From NCBI GenBank assembly GCA_944383305.1, contig CALWOZ010000007.1, positions 1 to 64,000 on the forward strand: DNA of 64,000 bases. The letters are read 5' to 3'. The stretch's first letter is position 1; each line of letters begins with the position of its first letter. Below the pieces are notes generated by a model. The model saw nothing but the letters and a program-made list of their open reading frames with translations, searched no databases and was not told the origin of the DNA. Position numbers and translations under genes: made by a program. This document shows positions 57,549 to 64,000 of the stretch, piece by piece. Source of the DNA: an uncultured Clostridia bacterium (GTDB lineage: Bacteria; Bacillota; Clostridia; Lachnospirales; CAG-274).

Positions 57549-59333
57549 ATGAAAGGCTTTAAAAGAACAAATTATTGTGGCGAGATAAAGGAAAATATGA
57601 TTGGTAAAGAGGTAACTCTTATGGGTTGGGTTAGCCGTAAACGTGTTTTTAGTCATTTTTCTTTTATTTTATTAAGAGATAGAACAGGTATTGTACAAGC
57701 AGTTGTAAATCAAGATACTAACACAGAAGATGTTATTAAAAAAGACAAAGAACTTAAACCAGAGTATGTTATAGCTATTAAGGGTAAAGTAGTAGCTAGA
57801 ACAGAAGAAAATATTAATAAAGATATGGAAACTGGTAAAGTAGAGGTTTTAATAGATGAAATGGAAATTTTATCCGAAGCTAAAACACCACCTTTTCAAA
57901 TTGAAGATAGCATAAACGTAAGTACAGACTTAAGACTTAAATATAGATATTTAGACCTTAGACGTCCTAGTGTTTCTAAAAATTTAATTTTAAGACATAA
58001 TATTGCTCAATCAGTTAGAAGATTTTTAGATAAAGAAGGATTTTTAGAAATAGAAACGCCAGTTTTAACCAAATCTACACCAGAGGGTGCTAGAGATTAT
58101 CTTGTTCCAAGCCGTGTACACCCAGGAGAATTTTATGCACTTCCTCAATCTCCACAAATATTTAAACAACTTTTAATGGCGTCTGGATTTGATAAATACT
58201 TTCAAATAGTAAAATGCTTTAGAGATGAAGATTTAAGAGCAGATAGACAACCAGAATTTACACAAATAGATATGGAACTTTCTTTTGTTGACGAAGAAGA
58301 CATAATTAGCTTAAACGAAAAACTTATGCAAATTATATTAAAAGAAACAAAGGGAATAGATATAAAAATACCTTTTGAAAGAATGACTTATAAAGAAGCT
58401 ATGGAACGCTTTGGTTCAGACAAACCAGACGTTAGATTTGGTATGGAACTTAACAATATTACTAGTATTGTATCAGGTAGCGAATTTGGTGTATTTGAAA
58501 ATGCTATACAAGCTGGAGGTAGCGTTAGAGGTATAAACGTTAAAGGCTGTGTATCTATGCCTAGAAAACAAATAGATAGTCTTGTAGAACTGGCTAAAAC
58601 TTATGGAGCAAAAGGACTAGCGTGGCTTGGTTTAAACGAAGATGGTACATTTAAAACAAGTATAGGTAAGTTTTTTGACGATAATAAGCTTAATGAAATA
58701 GCTAATTCCTTTGGAGCCCAAAAAGGAGATTTAATTTTAATTTGTGCCGATAAAGACAGTATTGTTTTTGATGCTTTAGGTGCATTAAGACTTGAAATGG
58801 CTAAAAGATTAGAACTTACTAACAAAGATGATTATAAATTTTTATGGGTTACTGAGTTTCCTCTTTTTGAATATGATGAAGAAGAAAAAAGATTTGTGGC
58901 AAAACACCACCCGTTTACTATGCCTATGGAAGAAGACATTCATTTATTAGAGACAAATCCAGAAAAAGTAAGAGCCGTAGCTTATGATTTAGTTTTAAAC
59001 GGATATGAATTAGGTGGTGGTAGCCTTAGAATATATCAAAGTGACTTACAAGAAAAAATGTTTAAATGTTTAGGATTTAGCGAAGAAGACGCTAATGAAA
59101 GATTTGGATTTTTAATAGATGCCTTTAAATATGGAACACCTCCTCACGGTGGACTTGCTTTAGGGCTTGATAGAATAGTAATGCTTTTATCTAATAGTGA
59201 TAGTTTAAGAGATGTTATAGCCTTTCCTAAAGTAAAAGATGCATCTTGTCCTTTAGCCGACGCTCCTAACTTTGTAGATAAAAAACAATTAGACGAACTT
59301 ATGATAGATATAAAAAATAATAATGAAGAATAA
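57549..59333 (+). CDS. aspS: Aspartyl-tRNA synthetase
   Basis: 594 residues. The OB-fold anticodon domain (GKEVTLMGWVSRKR) is followed by the class II core with FLEIETPVLTKSTPEGARDYLVPSR, motif 2 CFRDEDLRADRQPEFTQID, the bacterial GAD insert, and motif 3 GGLALGLDRIVMLL. The ATG at 57549 has GGAGGT 8 nt upstream; the upstream ATG at 57537 overlaps hisS and has no clear site. Full-length bacterial type. A long inverted repeat follows. Confidence 0.96.
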   Translation: MKGFKRTNYCGEIKENMIGKEVTLMGWVSRKRVFSHFSFILLRDRTGIVQAVVNQDTNTEDVIKKDKELKPEYVIAIKGKVVARTEENINKDMETGKVEVLIDEMEILSEAKTPPFQIEDSINVSTDLRLKYRYLDLRRPSVSKNLILRHNIAQSVRRFLDKEGFLEIETPVLTKSTPEGARDYLVPSRVHPGEFYALPQSPQIFKQLLMASGFDKYFQIVKCFRDEDLRADRQPEFTQIDMELSFVDEEDIISLNEKLMQIILKETKGIDIKIPFERMTYKEAMERFGSDKPDVRFGMELNNITSIVSGSEFGVFENAIQAGGSVRGINVKGCVSMPRKQIDSLVELAKTYGAKGLAWLGLNEDGTFKTSIGKFFDDNKLNEIANSFGAQKGDLILICADKDSIVFDALGALRLEMAKRLELTNKDDYKFLWVTEFPLFEYDEEEKRFVAKHHPFTMPMEEDIHLLETNPEKVRAVAYDLVLNGYELGGGSLRIYQSDLQEKMFKCLGFSEEDANERFGFLIDAFKYGTPPHGGLALGLDRIVMLLSNSDSLRDVIAFPKVKDASCPLADAPNFVDKKQLDELMIDIKNNNEE

Positions 59334-59360
59334 ATATTAATAATAAATAAATTATAAAAT

Positions 59361-59407
59361 GTTAATAATCTTAAGTTTTAATTTAAAAATATCTTAAGAT
59401 TATTAAC
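59361..59407. terminator. Inverted repeat after aspS, probable terminator
   Basis: GTTAATAATCTTAAG and CTTAAGATTATTAAC are a perfect 15-bp match around a 17-base loop. The T tract is poor. It lies 27 bp after the aspS stop. The rest of the 346-bp gap to mbl is A/T-rich and holds the mbl promoter. Confidence 0.6.
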
Positions 59408-59607
59408 ATATTTATTAAAAAATAGCTTATTAATAGTTAATATAAAATATAATTAATAATTTTTTATATGTGGTATTAAAATCACCTATTTCTATTTTTT
59501 AGAAAAATCAAAAACTTTTTTACAATTTTTATCTTAAACCATATAGTTATATTTATAATGTATTTTATATTATAGTGTTAATAATGTTAAAAAATAAAAA
59601 AAAATAC

Positions 59608-59636
59608 TTTAATTTTTGACAAAAAGGTGATATAAT
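59608..59636 (+). promoter_or_regulatory. Extended -10 promoter of mbl
   Basis: TG-A-TATAAT (TATAAT at 59631-59636) forms an extended -10. TTTAAT at 59608-59613 is a weak -35 with 17-nt spacing. A TTGACA at 59616 is only 9 nt from the -10 and cannot pair with it. Confidence 0.6.
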
Positions 59637-59679
59637 AAAAATGTTATATATAAATATATAAAATAAAGGAGAAAGTCTA

Positions 59680-60714
59680 ATGTTTAGTTCTGATATAGGA
59701 ATTGATTTAGGCACATCTAGTGTACTAATATATATAAAGGGACAAGGCATTGTTTTAAAAGAACCTTCTGTTGTTGCAGTAGATAGAAATACTAATGAGG
59801 TTATTGCAGTAGGTGAAAAAGCTAGAAAAATGATAGGAAAAGCACCAGCTAATATTAATGTTGTAAGACCTCTTAGAGAAGGTGTTATATCCGATTATAA
59901 TATTACAGAGATTATGTTAAAATATTTTATTAAAAAAGTATTAGGAAAAAGTTCTAGACGTCCTCGAATAGCCGTTTGTGTTCCATCTGAAGTTACAGAA
60001 GTAGAAAAAAAGGCTGTAAAAGATGCAACTAAAGACGCAGGAGCTAGAGAAGTTTTTGTAATAGAAGAACCTATTGCAGCTGCTATTGGTTCTGGTATAG
60101 ATATAACTAGAGCCTGTGGAAGTATGATAGTAGACATTGGTGGTGGAACAACAGACATAGCAGTTATATCCCTTGGAGGTGCAGTTGTTAAAAGTTCTTT
60201 AAAAATAGCTGGAGACAACTTTGATGAAGCTATAATAAGATATATTAGAAAAAAATATAATGTTCTTATAGGTGAAAAAAGTGCAGAAGACCTTAAAGTT
60301 AATGTTGGTACTGTTTATAAAAGAAGTGCCTCTGTAAATATGGATATAAGAGGTAGAAACTTAGTTACTGGACTGCCTAATACTATAAATGTTACATCTG
60401 AAGAAATGTTTGAGGCTTTAAAAGAATCAGCTTCTATGATGATAGAAACAATACACAAAGTGTTAGAAAAAACTCCCCCAGAATTAGCGTCTGATATTTA
60501 TGAAAGAGGTATAGTTATGACAGGTGGAGGAGCTTTAATATATGGTTTAGATAAAGCTATAAAAGAATCAACTGGTATAAATGCTGTTTTAGCAGAAGAT
60601 GCCCTATCTTGTGTAGCTTTAGGTACTGGTAAATATATTGAATATAATAATAAATTTGAAAAAGCAGAAAACAGCTTTTTACAAAAAATATCACAATTAT
60701 TTAAATGGAGATGA
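59680..60714 (+). CDS. mbl: MreB-like actin Mbl
   Basis: 344 residues. GIDLGTSSVLIY phosphate loop 1, then the family KEPSVVAVD and GEKARKMIGKAP, IGGGTTDIAVISLGG phosphate loop 2, and MTGGGALIYGLD adenosine motif. Forms membrane-bound filaments that guide side-wall synthesis. I call it Mbl rather than MreB because flhO- and flhP-like genes follow, as in Bacillus, and because mreC/mreD are absent. AAGGAG precedes the ATG. Confidence 0.9.
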   Translation: MFSSDIGIDLGTSSVLIYIKGQGIVLKEPSVVAVDRNTNEVIAVGEKARKMIGKAPANINVVRPLREGVISDYNITEIMLKYFIKKVLGKSSRRPRIAVCVPSEVTEVEKKAVKDATKDAGAREVFVIEEPIAAAIGSGIDITRACGSMIVDIGGGTTDIAVISLGGAVVKSSLKIAGDNFDEAIIRYIRKKYNVLIGEKSAEDLKVNVGTVYKRSASVNMDIRGRNLVTGLPNTINVTSEEMFEALKESASMMIETIHKVLEKTPPELASDIYERGIVMTGGGALIYGLDKAIKESTGINAVLAEDALSCVALGTGKYIEYNNKFEKAENSFLQKISQLFKWR

Positions 60715-60719
60715 TTTGA

Positions 60720-61493
60720 TTGAATAGAGGTTTATACACATCAGCAATAGGTATGATGACTCAAATGAATAATATGGATGTTATAACAAACAATATAGCC
60801 AATGTTGATAATACAGCATTTAAAAAAGATACTACTGTTGTTCAATCTTTTTCAGAAGAATTAATGAAGATACTTGATGACCCGTCAAAAAGTCTTATAA
60901 AAAGAGATAATAACATAGGAAAAGTATCACTTGGTAACTTTGTAACAGAAGTTAATACAGATTTTTCAAAAGGGTCTATTGAAGAAACAGGTGGAACTTA
61001 TGATTTAGCTATAAATGGTGATGGATTTTTTGCCATAGAAACTATAAATCAAGATGGTACAGTTGTAGAAAAATACACTAGAGATGGTTCATTTACAGTT
61101 AATGCTAATAATGAACTTATGACTAAAGAAGGAAATTATATTTTAGGAGAAAATGGAAGAATTGTTATTCCTAATGGAAGTGTTAATATTAGTGAAAATG
61201 GATATATATATTCTAATGGCGAATTTGTAGATAGATTAAAGCTTGTAGACTTTGAAAATAAAGAAAGTCTTAGAAAATATGGTGATAATTTATATGATAG
61301 AATAGATGAAACTGTTGAAAAAGTCTTTGAAGGGAATGTAATACAAAGACACGTAGAAACATCTAATGTAAATATAGTTGATGAAATGGTTAGTATGATA
61401 AATGTTTCTAGAATATATGAGCTTAATCAAAAAATGGTACAAACACACGATGAAGTTTTAGGAAAAGCAGTTACTGACATAGCTAGAAAATAA
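60720..61493 (+). CDS. flhO: Flagellar basal-body rod protein FlhO (FlgF/FlgG family)
   Basis: 257 residues. The N-terminal NRGLYTSAIGMMTQMNNMDVITNNIANVDNTAFKK pattern (split here for length: GLYTSAIGMM, TNNIANVDNTAFKK) is the conserved rod-protein start. It ends with ETSNVNIVDEMVSMINVSRIYELNQK as separate blocks SNVNIVDEMV and SRIYELNQK. The start is TTG with GGAG upstream. It follows mbl by 5 bp. Forms part of the distal rod that links basal body and hook. Confidence 0.88.
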   Translation: MNRGLYTSAIGMMTQMNNMDVITNNIANVDNTAFKKDTTVVQSFSEELMKILDDPSKSLIKRDNNIGKVSLGNFVTEVNTDFSKGSIEETGGTYDLAINGDGFFAIETINQDGTVVEKYTRDGSFTVNANNELMTKEGNYILGENGRIVIPNGSVNISENGYIYSNGEFVDRLKLVDFENKESLRKYGDNLYDRIDETVEKVFEGNVIQRHVETSNVNIVDEMVSMINVSRIYELNQKMVQTHDEVLGKAVTDIARK

Positions 61494-61508
61494 TAGGGGG
61501 TAAAATTT

Positions 61509-62318
61509 ATGATGCGTTCTTTATGGACTGCTGCATCTGGTATGAATGCACAGCAATTAAATGTAGATACTATATCTAACAATATATCTAATGTAAATAC
61601 TAATTCTTATAAAAAAGAAAGACTTGAGTTTAAAAGTTTATTATATCAAACTATGGAAAGAGCATCTCTTGATGATGCTGACACAGGAAAGCCAGTTAAT
61701 TTACAAGTTGGTCTTGGTGTAAAACCAATAGCTACAAGCAGAATGTTTACACAAGGAAATCTTGAAAGAACAGAAAATAAAACTGACTTAGCCATAGAAG
61801 GTCAAGGATTTTTTATGATACAAACAGGCGAAGACGAAGTTTCTTATACAAGAGATGGGAGTTTTAAAATAAGTGTAGGCGATGGAGAAAACAACTTAGT
61901 CACATCTGAGGGTTATTATGTTTTAAGTACAGATGGTGAACCAATAGCTATACCTGAAAATGTAGCAGTAAAAGATATTACCATAGATGAAAATGGAGCT
62001 GTAAGCTATATGTTAGATGGCGAAATAGAAGATTTAGGTGTTACAATAGGTGTTGTACAGTTTGCTAATCCACAAGGATTAGAAGCTATTGGAGGGAATT
62101 TATACACTACAACTTCTGCCTCTGGAGAACCAATATTAGAAGAAGACGGAGAAGTAACTAGAAGTAGAATTTCTCAAGGATACATAGAGTTATCAAATGT
62201 TAATATAGCAGAAGAAATGGTAAATTTAATTGTAGCTCAAAGAGCATATGAACTTAACTCTAAAGCTATAACAACGTCTGATGAAATGTTACAACAAGCC
62301 AATAATCTTAAAAAATAG
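61509..62318 (+). CDS. flhP: Flagellar basal-body rod protein FlgG/FlhP
   Basis: 269 residues. Same family ends as its neighbour: RSLWTAASGMNAQQLNVD, SNNISNVNTNSYKKE, and the C-terminal VNIAEEMVNLIVAQRAYELN. The length and the MMRSLWTAASGM start fit FlgG proper. With flhO it makes the distal rod. AGGGGG lies about 8 nt before the first ATG (61509); the adjacent ATG at 61512 is also possible. 15 bp separate it from flhO. Confidence 0.88.
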   Translation: MMRSLWTAASGMNAQQLNVDTISNNISNVNTNSYKKERLEFKSLLYQTMERASLDDADTGKPVNLQVGLGVKPIATSRMFTQGNLERTENKTDLAIEGQGFFMIQTGEDEVSYTRDGSFKISVGDGENNLVTSEGYYVLSTDGEPIAIPENVAVKDITIDENGAVSYMLDGEIEDLGVTIGVVQFANPQGLEAIGGNLYTTTSASGEPILEEDGEVTRSRISQGYIELSNVNIAEEMVNLIVAQRAYELNSKAITTSDEMLQQANNLKK

Positions 62319-62335
62319 TATTAGAGGTGTTATAA

Positions 62336-62710
62336 ATGGATATAAATAATGTATTAGGAGTAAACTCAGAAAACATTTCAAGTATAATATCAGCTCAAAA
62401 ATCTAATTTAGAAACTGAAGACTTTCAAACAACCCTTAATAATGCTATTGAAAATGGTCAAGATAAAGAACTTAAAGAGGCTTGTGTAGAGTTTGAAAGT
62501 TATTTTTTAAATATGATGTTTAAATCTATGAGAAGCTCTATTGTTTCTGGTGGAGGTATGTTTGAAAAAAGCAACGCAGAAAAATTATTTCAAGAAATGT
62601 TAGACCAAGAAGTTAGTAAAACAGCAGCAAATCAAGGAGGTATTGGTTTAGCTGATATGATGTATAAGCAACTTGAAAGACAAAATAATGCAATAGATAT
62701 TGAAGCTTAA
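62336..62710 (+). CDS. Rod-binding protein (FlgJ N-terminal domain type)
   Basis: 124 residues. Contains the rod-binding domain: KEACVEFESYFLNMMFKSMRSS, given as VEFESYFLNMMFKSM, then MFEKSNAEKLFQEMLDQEVS and GGIGLADMMYKQL. It lacks the C-terminal peptidoglycan hydrolase of enteric FlgJ, as usual in Firmicutes. It caps the rod during assembly. Follows flhP by 17 bp and ends the operon before a strong terminator. Confidence 0.88.
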   Translation: MDINNVLGVNSENISSIISAQKSNLETEDFQTTLNNAIENGQDKELKEACVEFESYFLNMMFKSMRSSIVSGGGMFEKSNAEKLFQEMLDQEVSKTAANQGGIGLADMMYKQLERQNNAIDIEA

Positions 62711-62770
62711 ATCTACATAATTAGTATTTAAAGATAAAAAAGAGTATATTTTAAAGTGATATATATATAG

Positions 62771-62835
62771 GTTGTATACTGTTTTTAGTGGCGGTTAAAA
62801 AATTAACCAAAGCTAAACAGTATACAATCTTTTTT
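62771..62835 (+). terminator. Two-tier terminator after the flagellar operon
   Basis: Outer stem TTGTATACTGTTT (62772-62784) with AAACAGTATACAA (62815-62827); inner stem GGTTAA (62793-62798) with TTAACC (62803-62808); then a run of T. The internal loop between the stems is asymmetric. Confidence 0.88.
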
Positions 62836-62872
62836 ATTGTTCAATTTTATAGTAAATAATTAGAGGTGTAAC

Positions 62873-63039
62873 TTGACTAAAACAAAAAAATTAAAGATAT
62901 ACAAGATAAAAAGTTTAAACAGTTTTTTAGTATTTTAATAGACAAAGGCTTAATGACTATACAAAAATTAGAAAAAGATATTATGGAAAAATTAAGATTA
63001 AATGAAGTGCCACTGTTTACTTGTGAAAAATTACAATAA
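62873..63039 (+). pseudogene. Small reading frame split by an A7 frameshift
   Basis: A TTG start (62873) with GAGGTG about 6 nt upstream opens a frame that reads six codons into seven A bases (62884-62890) and then stops at 62936. Moving back one base at that A run opens 49 further codons (DKKFKQFFSILIDKGL, TIQKLEKDIMEKLRL) to a TAA at 63037-63039. The combined product would be 55 residues, Lys-rich and helical. A-AAA-AAA is a known slippery sequence, so this is either a dead gene or one made by slippage. No family recognised. Confidence 0.5.
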
Positions 63040-63319
63040 ATATTAGTGTATTTACTAAAAGTTATTAATTTTAGGTTATATTTAGAATTACAAAAATATT
63101 GCATTACAATTACAATAAAATACAATAAAATACAATTTGTAGATGAAATATACAATATGTTATAAAGTGTTGTACCTGTTAGTATAACTTTAGATTATAG
63201 TATAGACTATAACAACTAGAGAGACTTAAAACATTTTACTTGGGAAAGTTTATCAAGTGCAATATTGAAACAAGTGTGAGAAGATAAAAAATATAACTTA
63301 ATAAATTGGGAGGGAAATA
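63040..63319 (+). other. Intergenic region with TACAAT tandem repeat
   Basis: No gene is seen in these 280 bases. At 63104-63137 the unit TACAATAAAA occurs twice, flanked by further TACAAT copies. The end contains the GGGAGGG ribosome site of the next gene. Confidence 0.5.
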
Positions 63320-64000
63320 ATGGAAGATAATAAATTTACTAATAAAGAAGAATTAGAATATCCTACGGAAGATGATTTTGTAGATGTAAAAGTGTTAAAT
63401 AATAACACAAGGCTTTTAAGTGAAAAAAAGGCTGATATAGCTGATATTGAAGTAAGCTTGCAAGGAGTAGCTAAAGAACGCACAGAATATAGTATTGAAG
63501 ATAAGGTTAAAAGTTTAGAACAAAAAATATTAAATATAGAAGAGTATATACCTAAGTTATATTACAATCTACGTGGGAATAGAGGTAATGTTGGAGGCTC
63601 ATCTAAGCCATTTAATATAGATAGAAAAAATTTAATATTTTCAATAACTGGCAGTGGTGAATTATTACATAGTCTTGTATGGATTAATCATTTTGCAGAT
63701 AAAGGAAACTTAAACTTTAAAACAGAATTAATTGTAGATGGTAAAACTGTATCATTAAATAATTTTAAAAATATTCCATCTTCATTATATAGTAGTAAAA
63801 GTTATTACTTTTATGGATATTTTTCAAGAGTAAATATAACAAAAGGCTATATAACAAGTAAATACTATTATCCTGTATCAAGGTCTATTATGAGAGGAAG
63901 TAGTAATAATTTTTTAACCCCAGTATCTGCAATATTTTCATTTAATGATTATGGAATATTTAATATTTCAGAAGAAGAAAATCAAATTTCAACTTATGGA
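63320..64000 (+). CDS. Unrecognised protein, 3' part beyond the window
   Basis: 227 codons are open to the right edge with no stop. ATG at 63320 follows GGGAGGGAAA. The first about 70 residues are acidic and partly coiled coil (IEDKVKSLEQKILNIEEYI). The rest is rich in Tyr, Ser and Phe with beta-strand-like blocks (LIFSITGSGELLHSLVWINHF, given here as NLIFSITGSGEL and LVWINHF; YYFYGYFSRVNITKGY). There is no signal peptide. The layout resembles phage tail or fibre proteins in outline, but I do not recognise a family, and codon use looks like the neighbours. Confidence 0.7.
   Translation, partial: MEDNKFTNKEELEYPTEDDFVDVKVLNNNTRLLSEKKADIADIEVSLQGVAKERTEYSIEDKVKSLEQKILNIEEYIPKLYYNLRGNRGNVGGSSKPFNIDRKNLIFSITGSGELLHSLVWINHFADKGNLNFKTELIVDGKTVSLNNFKNIPSSLYSSKSYYFYGYFSRVNITKGYITSKYYYPVSRSIMRGSSNNFLTPVSAIFSFNDYGIFNISEEENQISTYG

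Noticed and set aside
59616..59636. TTGACA and TATAAT upstream of mbl as a standard promoter pair
   Set aside because: The spacing is only 9 nt; the extended -10 reading is more likely.
63104..63137. TACAATAAAA repeats as a possible CRISPR or iteron array
   Set aside because: Units are 10 bp, only two full copies, no spacers, no cas or replication genes near.

Overview
The window looks like the chromosome of an AT-rich (mostly A/T by eye), flagellated, probably spore-forming and probably anaerobic member of the Clostridia (Bacillota), most likely a gut commensal. Supporting signs are an HrcA/CIRCE-controlled groESL, an rpoD-dnaG pair, DnaD/DnaC-type helicase-loading proteins, a SpoVAE homologue, the mbl-flhO-flhP order known from Bacillus, TTG/GTG starts with strong GGAGG sites, and sugar genes aimed at host glycans and peptidoglycan. 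I do not name a species. There is no rRNA, CRISPR array, transposase or obvious prophage core.

Layout. 1-5.3 kb: tRNA-Leu(UAG), then KtrB/KtrA potassium uptake, an rRNA/tRNA methyltransferase, dCMP deaminase and an 8-oxoguanine glycosylase. 5.3-7.6 kb: CIRCE-groES-groEL. 7.7-12.4 kb (minus strand): mntP, dgt and dnaG-rpoD. 12.5-17.7 kb: DnaD- and DnaC-like loaders, PrsW, a Nudix hydrolase, a small membrane protein, and tmcAL on the minus strand. 17.8-21.3 kb: class Ia ribonucleotide reductase nrdA-nrdB behind a promoter carrying a candidate tandem NrdR box. 21.3-23.9 kb: an MFS exporter and three small unknown proteins.

24.0-36.0 kb is the most interesting part. It is a co-directional block of seven genes without signal peptides: GH20 hexosaminidase, GH18, M17 aminopeptidase, GH29 fucosidase, a stand-alone CBM9-like protein, an 847-residue transglutaminase-fold protein whose core resembles eukaryotic peptide:N-glycanase, and a GH130 phosphorylase, followed by an MFS transporter. 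Read together, these fit a cytoplasmic pathway for dismantling imported (core-fucosylated?) N-glycans or glycopeptides. That reading is inference.

36.1-47.2 kb: a lone spoVAE, the purine genes purC-F-B-A (minus strand), a ferritin-like protein, and a MurNAc-GlcNAc salvage locus mupG-murQ-murP-murR with a palindrome lying in its promoter. 47.3-50.4 kb: a TPP riboswitch with terminator controlling a thiamine or thiamine-precursor ABC transporter. 50.5-59.3 kb: relA-dtd-MBL hydrolase-hemZ-hisS-aspS. 59.6-62.8 kb: mbl-flhO-flhP-rod-binding protein. 62.8-64 kb: a small frameshifted reading frame and the 5' part of an unrecognised protein running off the edge.

A second unusual signal is a dispersed intergenic repeat of about 135-170 bp. 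There are three full copies (273-420, 15954-16125 inverted, 42646-42780) and one fragment (about 23084-23120). Each carries GATAC/GTATC palindromes and its constant end lies next to, or close to, a gene end or terminator. Many promoters in the window are clear sigma-A types with a 17-nt spacer and are listed individually.
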